This document shows positions 14,601 to 27,124 of a stretch of DNA of 64,000 nucleotides, in pieces. Below the pieces are notes generated by a model, which worked only from the letters and a program-made list of their open reading frames with translations, did not search any database and was not told the DNA's origin. The DNA is from Strongylocentrotus purpuratus (Eukaryota > Echinodermata > Echinoidea > Camarodonta > Strongylocentrotidae): positions 22,059,147 through 22,123,146 of the forward strand of contig NW_022145612.1 in the NCBI RefSeq assembly GCF_000002235.5, given 5' to 3'. Position numbers and translations under genes: made by a program. Within the stretch, counting starts at the first letter, position 1; each line of letters starts with the position of its first letter.

Positions 14601-16365
14601 ATCTTCTAAATCTTCAAAATAAAAGAAAGCAAAATGCAGCACGTAATTGCATAATATTCATGTATGTTGTAGTTCAAAGTTCCCTAATAAACTTTCAAAA
14701 CTTTGTTGTCCGTTGTTTTATTTTTACCCAAAATTTCTCGACTCAAGTTCATCAGCCTTCTTGATAAATTTGTCTTGTCCTTTACAGCTGCATTTCTGAG
14801 AATAATATTTCATCAATACACATCCGCATTAGTTTTCCATTATGAACTTGCCCCTAATGAACCAATATCTCATTTTGTTTATGCGACACACATGCTTTTA
14901 TATGAGCTTGTTACGAAGCAATATCTTTTTGTGTAACCCCAACATGTCCATGGGCTTACGAGGGGACTTTATCATGACGACGCCTGATCAGATCTTGAAC
15001 AAATGATTGCCATCAACACACAAGGATTAATATATGTGTGGTCATCACCATGATAATACAGATTGCCTGATGGTATTCCAATAGAAACTTAATCAGAGTA
15101 ATAAAATTCTAACACCTTCAGTTTGAGACCCGTTCTTGTTTTTGTTGTTCATCATCATGATCAGGATCACCAGGTCATGAATAATTCTATTCAGAGTTGC
15201 TGAACCATCAATATCATCTTCAAACTCTTCAGTCCTCTCAAAAAGTATGCATAATTTTTGTTGGTATTACTCCTCATCTATTTATGCATACATTCATACA
15301 CTCTATTTATAGGCCATATTGTCTCACACAACTTGTCTGTCATCAAATATAATTTGGAAGCAATCGTTATCTGTCATCTCCTTTCATATTGCAAATATTA
15401 TGAATAATTCTCATTCCATCATTGAATAGATGCTTTCCTCTATCTATCTCGTTCACTTCTGCTGAGGGATGCAAGAAATCGAAAGTGCAAGTACCTTTCA
15501 GGTCATACAATGTTTATTCTCGTAAACAATTTTTTCAATTTAGCAATCAAGACCTGAGATTATTTCTTGATATGTTCAAAGAGGTTTGGAACGACATACG
15601 ACATAATCCCTTTCCCGTTTCCAGTTTCTCTTTCTCCCGGCCTCCATCACCATCCATTTGCATCCAACGATCCTCTGATGGGAGTCGACATTTTGATACG
15701 AGAGCACATCATGTGCGACTAATACAATCCACTCTACTCTGTTCATGTAACTCTTAAAGTCTCAGGCTGGGTGTGGCCAGCCAGTGCAAAGTAGGACTTG
15801 ATGTATAAATTATTAAGCATCACAACTCTCAAAAACATCCGCTTGATAATTTTGCGTGAGGTTTTTGAGAGTTAATTTTGAATAAATTGCTTTAAAATCA
15901 ACGACCAATTTACCAATTTCCAGTCTTATTTTCACAAGTTCTACCATTCTATGGCTATACTCAAACTTATACTCAAACTAAAACCATTGGGGTTTTCACA
16001 GGTTCCACAATGTGATATGGATCATATATTGATCAAATCTTGATTCTATACATCTATTCAGTTGAATAGTGCATTGACATTCATCAAGAGTTTAAAAACC
16101 GAGACATGACAGCTCGTTGAAGCTCTTTTCCTTAAACATGCTTGACCTGGTTTCCATTGTCAACCCAACTCTGCTGAGAGGTTTTGAGATTAAATGAATG
16201 AATGGTGATATCCAAAAGAGTAAATATTTGCACGAGGTCTTTCTCATTTTGGGGCATAATATGATAATGGAAACGAAAGTCATTAGGGTATGGGCTTGGA
16301 AGCTGAAAAACTGATAGATTTTGCTGGAAAATAGCATGTAAATTCTCTCTCCCCTCAGTCTTTCT

Positions 16366-16407
<42 letters not shown>

Positions 16408-19400
16408 GTCTCCCTTCCTTCCTTCCCTCTGTCCCTCTGTCCCTATCTCTATGTTTAAAGCTAATACTTTTCAAGTAAGTGAATATTATACATGTTACAT
16501 TATTTTGGTCATGATATAATGTACTCATAATCGAAAAAAGCAGGGAATCGTAGTTGTCTTTTCATGCTCCCAAAAGTATGGTATCCAAGTTATCCGATTC
16601 TCTTCGAGGCAAGTGATGCTCTTCAGAGATTTACCCCTTTTTTAAATATTTCATCATTTTTTTACAGCATTATGTAGGCCCTGCATAAAAAGCTTAAGTA
16701 ATCATTGCATTGTTTCCACTTTTTCAGTTATATATCCTTTAAAGAATATCCTCCCAAGCTCTTCATGAAGGTAGAGCAGTGGATAGCGAATTTACTTTGA
16801 TCCTATTAGGTTTCATTGATGAACCAGACCTGTCATACTTGAGCTGCCAATGTTATTTGCGACTGACATTTTTTGGAAGTATGTGTTCATAAGTGAGTGG
16901 CATGATTAGACGTCATATGTAGACTCAGGGTGACAGCTGTTTGCTTCATTGACCCCCTCCGGGAATGAAGTCATCTTGAAAGATGGAATGGGAGAGGAAT
17001 CCGTTTATCTCAGAATATTTTGTTCTTCTTTTTTTCGGAGGGGGAGGGGGGGGGGGGATCAAGGCTTCAATTTCTTAGAGAGAAGAAGGCCGAAAATCAT
17101 AAAGTGATTAAATATCAATAGTCTCTCATTTAATTTCAATTTCACTTTATCCTCGCTACTCTTGAGAAGATTCTTCATCTGTATTTCTCATCATTATTCT
17201 TAATTCTCTCACTGGTAATGGGTCATTTATATGTACATACATGTATATCTTCCTTTGGGCCTACATCACACCAAATATCAAGGAAACCTTTCTTGTGGTT
17301 CAGTGTAATTATTGAGGATACTTGGTATTGAGGTACATGTACATATATGGGACACAAAATGGTCAAATACCTCAGACTTGCCATAATAATTTCTTTTATT
17401 ACGCTTAATAATGATCCTGTAATTGAATTGATGAATTTAGCATTATATAAATTATCAATATTTCATGGAATTTTCTTCACTTTCCTAGAGTTACATAAAT
17501 ATTTAGTGTGGATTTTGATGGTTAGGATTCTGTTGATTGACATAATTCTTTGGATATTTAGTTGGGGAAAATAATTGTTTGATAAAACCTGTATAGATGT
17601 GTTTCCATGCCATGAATGTAGCAAGCAAATACAAAGTTCATTCTTTGTCCAGGTATAGAGTTACTAATGGATATTTTCATCTTCCCTTCTCCAGCCCTGT
17701 CCCGTCTCTATTGAAACTAATGCTCCCCTTGTGCTATCTTTGACACATCTTCCAGACACTAGTTCCCCAGGCAATTCGGGATATTAAAAATATATATTTA
17801 TAGTCTGACAATAGTGTCATCGTGCCAAGGCTTGAATGTTGAACACGAACGCTTCCTCCTCCATGTGTACATTTACTGCCCAATCTTCAGTTTACAATGT
17901 GCTTTTCAACACCCGGATGCTGTCCAGAATGCCACCACATTTTCATTACTCGCTTCCCGCCACGGCCAGATGCCTTAAATGTATTGTAAATTACAGCAAC
18001 CATTTGATAATTGCATTACCAGAATTCCTTTTGGGTGTGGGAGTTGGCTCCAAAGTCTCCATCGCATTCTTGTCATACGCAGTTGCGAAGCTTCGAGGAA
18101 TTACCCTCTACTTATGGCATTAGTGATCCAATAATATTTGGAACTGCCATTTATTTCTGGCAGCTAAATCTGTATTACCATGACATGAAGTAATATTACA
18201 TATATACAGGCACAGGATACAAATATGTCTGTTCATCCGTCTGCCTTTCTTTCTGTCTGTTTGTTTGATTTGTTTGTTCAGCTCGAATAAAATGGGTACC
18301 ATGTATTAATTGAAAGGGGAATTGGAGACACAAGTAGAGTTGTGCCTTGCTCACAATCTTTGTATTTTTTGAATACTTATGTATTTCTGGGTAAAGTAAT
18401 ACTACTAGAAAGTTGAACCCTTATAAAGTGAAAATACAGAAACAAGAGAAGTTCCTAAATAAAGTAACATGCAGGCAATAAAGGGCAATAGTTTCAAAAT
18501 TGTAAGTTGTGATTTGTTTGCATGAAGTCGGAAATAATAAACACATGATGTCACCCAGTTTACCATAACACTTTCACTTGGGGCCTAGCTCTTCTCTTGT
18601 TTCATTCATGAAATATTTGGGTGATGACACTGTGATAAATATACAAAATGTTAGATTCTGCCTACTGCCACCTTTCTTACTTACAAGGTTGTCTTTGAAC
18701 TGCACTATGCCCATTTGATATAAATATTTACACCCGAGAGAAACAAATCTAATTTCTAGCTATGGGGTGTCTGGACTCTGACGAAGAGTGGGAAGAAATC
18801 AATAATATCCACATGCTGTGGGTTGGTAGGTAGGCCAACCTAGAAAGAACATTTTAAAGGGAACCATCAGACCTTCTAACCATGTGTTGGATTGATATCG
18901 ACTTAACACTATTTTGTGATATTTTCAATTTAAATATTTTTGAACTCTCTGTTCTATTCTTGATGTTTAAAAGCATAAAAGTACTTCAGACTTTTTAAGT
19001 TTTAATACCATCAGTGAATAACGAACATGTGCATTGCTTTACAACTTCTCTCTACTTTCATGTACCTGTAAATGTACAGGTGTTCTTCACTTTGATATGC
19101 AAAAGACCCTTGCATTTATACATGTATATATGGGGGAAAGTGGCAAGGACGTCACAAGAGTAACAATATCAGGAAAATCTATATTTGTAACACTGTTCAC
19201 TAGTTTGGAATGTTGTAATATGAATTGTGTGCCAAGTCTCTAATATGAAGCTCAAATTGATTATGTTTCAATATATGTGTTGCTCTCACTGATGAATTTG
19301 AATTACCAAATTATAAAGTCATTATTTTATGTTATTTTAATTTATGACATGATGTCACCAACGTTATACTTATATTTAAATATGGTGTACTTTTCTTTTT

Positions 19401-22400
19401 CTGTGTAACTTCTTATTATAAACAGTGCATTTTAAAACTCAAAACAGGAATACAGAAAATCCTGTTCTTGCCATAGGAATACAATTTTCCCAGAAGAAAA
19501 CAAAATGATGATGTTGCATAAAAATGAGAGGAAATGACATTTTTAGATTTGAGAGCACAAGGCAAAATAAAATACAGAATCATCCAAACACATGGAATTG
19601 AATTGAATCATCCTATAATCACAACAATTTTTGACATTTGAAATAATTATAGATTTGTTTTCCTTTCCCTTTTTTGTCTCTGCAGGAAGCACCGAGCCCG
19701 AGAATTATGAGGTGAAGGTCGACAAAGAGGAACTCAAGCAGAAACTAACTCCATTGCAATACTCGTGTACGCAAGAGAAAGGCACGGAGAGGTAATTTTT
19801 GAATATGCTAGAATTTTCTTGGGATTGTACATGTTAATGATATAATCTTACATTAATTGTCCTTTCCTTTTTCCTCTCTCTATCTAAATTGATCTATAAT
19901 GTTTACAATTGAATTACTTTCGCCAGTTGTTTACTATATCATCTGTTTGGAGCCAGACGTGGATCTATGTTTGTACAGACAATACATCCTCAAACCTTGC
20001 TCATTCTTTTACCATTTATCCCACAGTCTATACTATCCTCTTATTATCTCTTCAATCATTTCTCAACTAATATTTAGTTTTTCTCCTTCACCCTAATATT
20101 TTCCCTTACTTGCTTGCTTGGAGCTCTGAGTTGTACCTACTTGTATCTCATCTTGCATTTCTCACATCTCATATTTCATCCCACATTTCCTTCCCAAAGT
20201 ACCCCTCCCCAAAATACTCCTCCCAATATCCTAAAATGGATATCTATGGAAATAAAACTCTCTCAAAATCAATTTTGAGAGTCTCGTTGGGTTGACTGGG
20301 GTATTAGCAAAGCATGTAACAAATTATGTTGGCTAATATGTGCAGAGGAACGCTTTGAAGCACGAGATCATGGAAGCCTTGCAAACAAACACATTTTAAT
20401 TATGTTTGTTTAGGATTTCAGCGAAGTAATTGCTCATCTGATTAACTTCCTCATAATGAACTAATTTGCTTTGTGATACCATGATCGTATGCAAACAGTT
20501 TATAAACCGTCGACCCCACTTCTAGAAAGATCAATATATCAGAGATATTAGTTAGTATTATGTCAAGAGGACTTCAACCAATCTAAACCTCTTCTAGTAG
20601 GTGCAACTTATCTTTTTAGTCATGAAGAAAAAAACAAAAACTGAAAATATATATTGATATATTGTTGACTACTTCACACATTGCTTTATAATAACAGATT
20701 CACATTAATGTAACTGTTTACTGTTCTTTCTCAGAAAAAAAATATATTTAAAAAAAATGACTCAGCTTTTATATTACTTTTCAGTCAACAAGACATCAAA
20801 TAGGCTTACCGGGTATGATTAACTTAGTGAACACTGAACAATCATAACACTAATTAAGCAACATGTTAATGCATAGAAGGGATAGTTCTGCTGAATTAAT
20901 ATAGCTATATCAAGCCTCATCCATGGTGGTTATCTCTCTATGCGATTGGTAATGTTTGAAGCTTAGAATCCATTCTGATGTGAAATTGATAAGATGCTGA
21001 TCATTGAGTATGTAATAATAATTGTGACCCTTAATCAAGACCTGAGCACCTTGCTTTTTTTTTAAATGTCAGTAAGGGGAAAACTCAAACACTTTTAATA
21101 GGCATTTGCAGATGTTTCTGTGGCTCTTGAAATGGAAATTGCAATGACTAGAAGATTCTTATGTTGTATGTCGAATAATTCTTATGATATTATTAATTCA
21201 TGTTGCCTGTTTACATATATATATGAGCCTATAGTATGGATACTGTATGACTTCTTACAGTGGTATTTAATACAATAGACCTGTAAAAGTTACTACCAAC
21301 TATATTAAGCACTCCTGTGAAAGTCTTCTTTACAGAAAGCGAGTATCACTCCAGTTGTTGATACACGTTAGTGTGATGTTTAAAGCTTTAAATCATGTGC
21401 AACTTGCTCTTTTCTTTCATCTCTTTTTTTTCTTCTCCTTTTTTCTTGAAGGGCGTTCGCTGGTGAATATACTGATCTGAAAGATGATGGAAACTTCTAC
21501 TGTGTTGTCTGTGACAACATACTTTTCAAGTAAGCTTTTGCTTCTCATCATATCAAAAGAACTAAGGGAAGATTTTGGAAAAGATTTAAGATTTAATGGA
21601 GAAAAAAATCCTTTATTTTGTTGGTATGTGTTATGAGTGTATTTGTGAGAAAACAGAAAGGAGGAGAAGGACAATTGGGATGGAAGAGGTTGATGTTTTG
21701 TCTATACAAAAGGTGGTTAACTGTTATTGGGTTTGTATGGGTTATATTGAATTAGAAAATGCAGGGAAAAAATAGTAGATTTTATATTTATCAAGACAAT
21801 TTGTAGATTAAGAGGGATAGAGTCAATTTTTAGTTTGATTTGCTATCATAAACTCTATGTTTATAATGGAGTAATTAAATGACGTGTCCTGTATGGCATG
21901 TTTATGTTGTAATGAAAATCACTTCATGTGACTAATGTTTGTCTCTAATAGCAAAACATAGCACCAAATAATGATCACCGTCAAAATTTACTATAAAAAA
22001 TATGCATTCGTCGGTAGGCTTGCAATGGGGGTCCTCATGTCTCCTACGATTTACATGGAATGACCCGTGGTATTCCTGGTCAAGTAAAGGTGAATCATGA
22101 AATGTTCTTTTTTTCTCCTCCTTGTTGCAGGTCCGGGGATAAATTTGATTCAGGGTCAGGTAAGTTGTGATCATCTTTTTTCTTCTGTAAAGGCAGTAGT
22201 CATCATGTGCAAACATAAATCAGCAACAACAAAAACAACAACAACCACAACAAGAACTAAATTTCATAAAGACTCACTCACATACGACACAGTAAATGAA
22301 TATAGCAATGAAGAAAGTAGGAGCATGTACCAAAAGGCTTCTACATGTCATGTAAATGTATTATTTTATCTGTCTGTTATCAGATACCGAAATGTGAAGG

Positions 22401-24138
22401 GCATTATGCTTTAACAAAAAATGGTGAACTGCTGTGTTTTACTGCATCTTATGTGAATGGCCTTAAGGTATTACATCATGAGTATGAACACCTCCCTGAA
22501 GGGGGATCACTTCAGCAAAAATTTTGTGATGCAAGGTGTCAAGAAGGGACCATTAAAAACACATTTGATTGATGAATAATTCAACAACATGATTATTGCA
22601 CATCACTCCTGCGTGCCATACGGTAAGGACAAAAGGAAGCAAATCATATTGATGAAGAGCAAATGCAGTACACAGAAAATGTGTTGTGAATAAAACACTA
22701 TTACAAAGTTTGTGTTGCCTTGTTTGTCAAACATGAACATCTGATATAATACTGGAAGCTTTTGAAGCTATTTTAGCAACAAAATATTCTCCAAATGAAT
22801 TATTTAGTTTATTAATGTAATTTGTATTCCTAAGCTATGTTTGATGCTCATTGTAACTTTCCAGGTACTATTGATCAGAAGTCTTTTCTCTTTTTTATGT
22901 AAAACCATTTGAAATGCAATTACATACAATTTTGCGTAAACCTACCGGTAACCTTATAAAAAGAGTCGAATTGAAAACAAAATATTGTAAAAGCGTACTT
23001 TCATATCGTTACCCCATTTATATATGTTGTAAATGCATATTCTTTATCTTAGGTTGGCCTTCATTCTCTGACATGGCAGGCCAAGGCACTGTGAAAAGTA
23101 AAGAAGATTACAGCCATGGAATGCTGAGAACAGAGGTTGTCTGTGCTAAGGTACTGAAGAATGATAACAATTTCACTTGTATCCCAAGCAAATGTTCACC
23201 ATACCAGCTGCTTGGAGCCAGAAGGGCATTAACTCATATCATTTCAATACACTATGTTAATATCCTTCTGACTCTGAACAGCGACAACACCTCAATAGTC
23301 AATTTCTCACACAAGTCAATTTTTTAACTTATCCGATAAGCAATACTATACATGGCCCCAATTCTAGACCTTTTTGTGACCGATTAAAATTGTAACCCAC
23401 GCCCTTACCATATATATGTGATGAAATAAAAATTAAAAAGGAGCCAATGTTGCCAGAGAAAATTTCAGATTACTATCCCAAGAACACTGTACAATGAAGT
23501 GAATAGGAACCACCAAAGAGAGTAGAAACTAGAACTCAGTATTTTCTAGTAAATAAGTAGGCCCTCTCCTCTTTTATTTTCATCATGAATAAAGTAAAAT
23601 GAAACAAATTGTTATCACTACTGGTGTTAGAAATACATCTTGCAGTAATGTTTAACATATGTATTTTTTTTTTTTATGGGGGGGGGGGGGGGCAGCCTTT
23701 TTTATGATTATTTGAAGAATCTTAAATATGAGTAACTTTGAATGAGCAACCAGGGAATTAGCCAGTAAAGTAGAATATCTTCACCAGCTACGGCATTTAT
23801 TTCATGAATAGAGCACCAACATTTTTTGCATTCACCCTTACTTGTGCCCAAGTTTTGTCATCTTAACCAAGCTGAGTGGGCTTTCAAGCCATTCACTATA
23901 TCCTTGATTTTATGTTCTTTTCTATTTTGTAAGTTTTGTTTTATATTGTGATTTGGATAATAAATAACATACTATACCATACCATAACCATGCCATTTTT
24001 TTTCTTCTCCCTCTTTGCCTGTAGTGTGGTGCCCATTTAGGCCATGTTTTCAATGATGGTCCTAAGACGACCGGCCTTCGATACTGTATCAACTCAGCCT
24101 GCCTCAACTTCAAGGGGGAAGCCAAACCAGGTTTATGA
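5587..24138 (+). CDS. msrB: Methionine-R-sulfoxide reductase B (six coding exons, complete)
   Basis: Joined exons 5587-5647, 19686-19791, 21452-21529, 22131-22159, 23053-23150 and 24025-24138 total 486 nt, giving 161 residues plus TGA. All introns are GT-AG and phases match (1,2,2,1,0). MsrB enzymes reduce methionine-R-sulfoxide in proteins, normally using thioredoxin. Visible: LTPLQY at 41-46, GEY at 60-62, zinc CxxC pairs Cys73/76 and Cys122/125 (the second split by intron 5), GSGWPSF at 90-96, LGHVF at 129-133, and RYCIN at 143-147 with catalytic Cys145 encoded by TGT, so not a selenoprotein. Extra cysteines Cys48 and Cys150 could help resolve disulfides (inference). No signal peptide or obvious mitochondrial leader, so a cytosolic form is likely; other first exons cannot be excluded. 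The start is supported by an in-frame TAA at 5542-5544 with no intervening in-frame ATG. Metazoan MsrB proteins are about 115-190 aa. Subtype is uncertain; the core looks closest to MSRB2/MSRB3. Confidence 0.95.
7640..8191. mobile_element. GTGTCCACACACAA repeat/hairpin element
   Basis: An inverted repeat (7950-7985 with 8152-8191) built on CCCCCTGTCCACACACAACA and its complement. Preceded by tandem-like units at about 7656, 7733 and 7786, each starting GTCCACACA with ATCATCGTATAAAT inside two of them. Confidence 0.75.
9703..10249. mobile_element. TTAA MITE family A, copy 2
   Basis: TTAA on both sides; termini AGATACTATGTCCC and GGGACATAGTACCT form an inverted repeat extending through the TGCAG(G)CC motif. 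About 0.54 kb without a transposase. Lies in msrB intron 1. Confidence 0.85.
11690..11728 (-). repeat. GATTT microsatellite, likely retroposon tail
   Basis: Five to six GATTT units followed by ATTGGTTTCTGCATC. On the - strand it reads ...CCAATAAATCAAATCAAATC, a tail like that at 52438-52465. Confidence 0.6.
14341..14400. repeat. 30-bp tandem duplication
   Basis: TTAGGTCTTA, A(T/G)TTAGATTG, TTTACATTTT twice in succession with one mismatch. Confidence 0.95.
15824..15873. repeat. 13-bp perfect hairpin
   Basis: AACTCTCAAAAAC and GTTTTTGAGAGTT with a 24-bp loop. Confidence 0.85.
16366..16450. repeat. CT microsatellite and pyrimidine tract
   Basis: About fifteen CT units, then TCCCTTCCTTCCTTCCC and CTCTGTCC repeats; a long pyrimidine run in msrB intron 1. 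Confidence 0.95.
19686..19791 (+). CDS. msrB: msrB coding exon 2
   Basis: Acceptor TCTCTGCAG precedes it and donor GTAATT follows. Encodes residues 21-56, including [19 protein letters not shown] and the TQEKGTER motif typical of the MsrB N-terminal part. Cys48 sits where many homologues have a non-cysteine residue. Confidence 0.95.
21452..21529 (+). CDS. msrB: msrB coding exon 3
   Basis: Pyrimidine-rich acceptor ending TTGAAG, donor GTAAGC. Encodes [20 protein letters not shown] and then DNILF. It contributes the first zinc pair (Cys73, Cys76). Confidence 0.95.
22131..22159 (+). CDS. msrB: msrB coding exon 4 (29-nt small exon)
   Basis: Only 29 nt between CTTGTTGCAG and GTAAGT. Encodes SGDKFDSGS, the conserved segment just before GWPSF. 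Phases 2 in and 1 out match the flanking exons, and without it the frame breaks. Confidence 0.93.
23053..23150 (+). CDS. msrB: msrB coding exon 5
   Basis: Acceptor TCTTAG, donor GTACTG. Encodes [20 protein letters not shown] and then [13 protein letters not shown]. It contains the substrate-pocket Trp93 and Cys122, the first half of the second zinc pair. Confidence 0.95.
23205..23276. repeat. GAGCCAGAAGGGC hairpin repeat, msrB intron copy
   Basis: Starts CTTGGAGCCAGAAGGGCATT, same as the 39755 copy, with a degenerate CCTTCTGACTC partner. Lies 55 bp after msrB exon 5. Confidence 0.65.
24025..24138 (+). CDS. msrB: msrB coding exon 6 (terminal)
   Basis: Acceptor CCTGTAG. Encodes [20 protein letters not shown] and then [17 protein letters not shown] before TGA at 24136-24138. 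Holds the active-site His131 and catalytic Cys145. The end is short, without a KDEL-type ER signal. Confidence 0.96.
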   Translation, partial: CGAHLGHVFNDGPKTTGLRYCINSACLNFKGEAKPGL

Positions 24139-26160
24139 GGCAGCATTACCAAAGTCAGAACAAAATTACATAATATCTCGTATCAATTTTTATACTTCTC
24201 CAGTATATATTTTTGTAGGTTCATTTTCATGCATGGAGAAGTAGGATGGTCATGGTTACAGTACATGTCTGTAAAGCACAAAATTTTCTTTAGAGACTAT
24301 AGCCTTTCGTGGAGATATCTGTTTCTGTAACTCTGAAAGTAATGCAGAAAGCCACAGACATGGCATTATTTAAACACAATGATACTGGCAGACTTTGCAA
24401 TGTTGCCTTTTCTTACCACATTTTTTCACTATTTTTGCCAAAATTTTGAGAGGAAATCATGTTCATACTGACATCCAAGGCATTTTTTCTTCTTCAGTAG
24501 TTGAACAAAACCAATTGTGAAAAAATATTGAATCAGATAAATACAAGTTTACTGCAGCAAAATTAAGTGGATATCACAGCTATGATTTTTATGTCTGCTA
24601 GAGGTGCAATCTGTCTAATCACTGTATTGATTATTGTGCAAACTGTAAACTGGATTCAGCAAAATTTTGCTCAGTATTACAACCTTCTGAACAAATTGTT
24701 ATCAATATGTATTGCAATCATTTAAGATTTTCCGACATGTATCACCTATGACTTGGGACATAAATCAATCGTTGATTCATATTTTTTTTTGTTACCTATC
24801 ACATACGTTAAAACAAATTATATTGTATGTAGGAGCTTCACTATTTAGTTTTCTTGCTATGTTGATCAATTAAATCTTTATTTTACTTTATATAACAGAG
24901 AATAAATATATTTATAACTTAAAGTTTGTAAGCTATCATTTAGAGAAGAAATGTTAACCAAAGTTGTATATTGAAAATATATGTCGTCAGCATTAAGAAT
25001 GGATGAGCAATTTATGCGAGATGATTGATTAAGATTATAATTCTAAAGGTGAAGGAACATTTTCAAATAACTGTCTTATGCAGTGAATATGTTATAAATA
25101 TAGTGATGGAAGCAATGACATTAGAAGATGAATTTGAAAAAACGAAATGGATGCGTACTAATTATGCCTCCACTTCTAAAAATGATAAAATAACATGAAG
25201 ACACTTTGTATTGTTTCATTTAGCTTATTCTTTACAGATTTCTTTGATTTTTAAAGCTTATAAACCTTTTACTTGGTTTATGGTGTACAAAGGTTTGGAC
25301 TCGAGAGAGAAAGGTGATACTGGGTTTGTTATGAGATAAATAAGTTGTTATTCCTTTTCCCCCTAACGATTCAGACAATTTATTTGTGTTTATGGTTTAT
25401 AACACTTTACTATTATTGTGAAGACATGATATTTAAAAGGAACAAGAAGTCAGAATAAGCCTCTCCCAGTCGATATGAAACAATCTTACTATAAGCTTGC
25501 AACATGAAAGAAATTTGATGTAACAATCATTCAAGTGATGCAACAAGCTTTAAGGATGATCAAAAGTAAATCTTGAGTAATGATTTGGCTAATGAGGTTT
25601 GATGCTATCTGTTGCTCAAAAAGTGATGTATATGATGATATATAAATTGAGGATTAATATATTAAAACTTAGTTTGCTATTAAGAACTTTTATAATGTAC
25701 CAACATTTAACTTCCTCAAATTTACCTTTTTTTAAAAATATACCTTGATATTGAAATTCTCATATCATTTTTTTGAGATCCATCTCATAAGAGCTTTATG
25801 ATTTCTCTATTTTTCTCCAATATCTGAATGAATAGCATTTTGTTAGCCTGTTATTTGGGTAAGAAATGAGATAATCAGTACATCTGGTAATTTGGCATAC
25901 CGGTATGCTTTTCAGTTGTTATTGTTCAAAGGAAGAGGTTAATACTGTTAAATTGATCTCTTATAATGCCACGTGCTACACGTAGCTTTGCAATGTGTCT
26001 TTTCATGGTTATATCAAAGTTATAAATTAGTTTACTAAGGTTTACTTGCTACATGAGTGTGAGTGTGTATGATTGAGAGAGTGAGATCCTTGTCGAAAGA
26101 TTTAATATAGTGTATATACACATTTTGTCTTGAAAATAAAGTAACATTTTGGAGTAAAAA
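24139..26160 (+). other. Probable msrB 3'UTR and flank
   Basis: AT-rich, free of convincing coding potential. Candidate polyadenylation hexamers AATAAA occur at 24901-24906 and 26135-26140, the latter followed by T-rich sequence. Which one is used cannot be decided from sequence. Extent of the UTR is inference. Confidence 0.4.
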
Positions 26161-26700
26161 TATGTTTTACTGTGTCATTTGTTTTTTAAATACTTGAATG
26201 CATTTTGTTTTAGAATGGCAAGACATTTTACTACCTAGATGTGTAATATTTTGGAAGTGTGTAAATTGTGTGATTTAAATTCCTCTTCATTAAAGTAAGA
26301 ACAAATTGTATATCTTAGACTGTATAGACCATTCCGCTCCTGTTTCCATGGTTTCTAGGAGCACTGTAGAACTTCATGCTGCAAAACTGGGGGCTATCCA
26401 AGAGCATAACAAGAGATCAATCAGCAGTGTGTCATGTAATTAGACAGGTGCATGGCCATTCCTGAACTAATCAGGAATATTCTAATTATTAAGTATACTT
26501 GATGGCTCCTCAGTCAGGGCAGCCGACTGTGAGGGTGCACTTCCATGTTTAATTCTCTGAATTAGTGTATACTGTCGTGAAACATTATGAGCAAAATACT
26601 TTCGCCCTTGCGGTGAGTTCGATGAGCGCAAAATGAAAAGTAGGATTGAAAAGCTTTCAATAGTTTACTTGTCTTCTTGGTGATTGGTGATTGGTGCTCT

Positions 26701-27124
26701 TTAAAGGGGAAGATCACCCCGATAATATTGTTGGTTTTAAAAGAAGTAGAAAAATGAGAGGAACGGGTCTGTGATAGTTTAAGCAAAAACCTCTTAAAAA
26801 TAAGAAAGTTATGGATTTTTGAAGGTGTGGTCAATCAAACACAAATTATTAAAAATATTTTTTTTATACAACCTCTGTATGAAATAAGTCCATTCCGTCA
26901 TCAATAACCAGAAAATGAAAGGTTATGAAATTTTCTGTTACAGAGGGAATTGGAGAGGAGCTTGCAAGACATTCAGTGTTGCCTATTTGTGTTTCACTGG
27001 TGACAACTTCCAAAATTCAAAAATTCAAAACTTTCCAAATATTAATCGGATATTGCTCAATTTTCCTCTCATTTTTCTGCTGTTATTAAGTCCAAGATAA
27101 TTTGAGGTGGACTTCCCCTTTACA
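26701..27124. mobile_element. TTAA MITE family H
   Basis: Left TTAA then AGGGGAAGATCACC; right GGTGGACTTCCCCTTT followed by a mutated target (TACA). A terminal inverted repeat of about 16 bp with few mismatches. In the intergenic region between the two genes. Confidence 0.75.

Larger units (their letters stand above)
5648..19685 (+). other. msrB: msrB intron 1 (14 kb)
   Basis: Flanked by GTAAGT and TCTCTGCAG. Holds the inverted-repeat element at 7640-8191, a TTAA element at 9703-10249, a retroposon-like GATTT tail (11690-11728), a 30-bp tandem duplication (14341-14400), a CT microsatellite (16366-16404) and a G-run near 17041-17058. No convincing internal exon seen, though alternative first exons cannot be excluded. 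Confidence 0.6.

Noticed and set aside
22097..22414. 105-codon open frame over msrB exon 4
   Set aside because: It reads exon 4 in a different frame from the conserved [10 protein letters not shown] segment; a shadow of the real exon.
24079..24081. MsrB as a selenoprotein
   Set aside because: The catalytic codon in RYCIN is TGT (Cys), not TGA.
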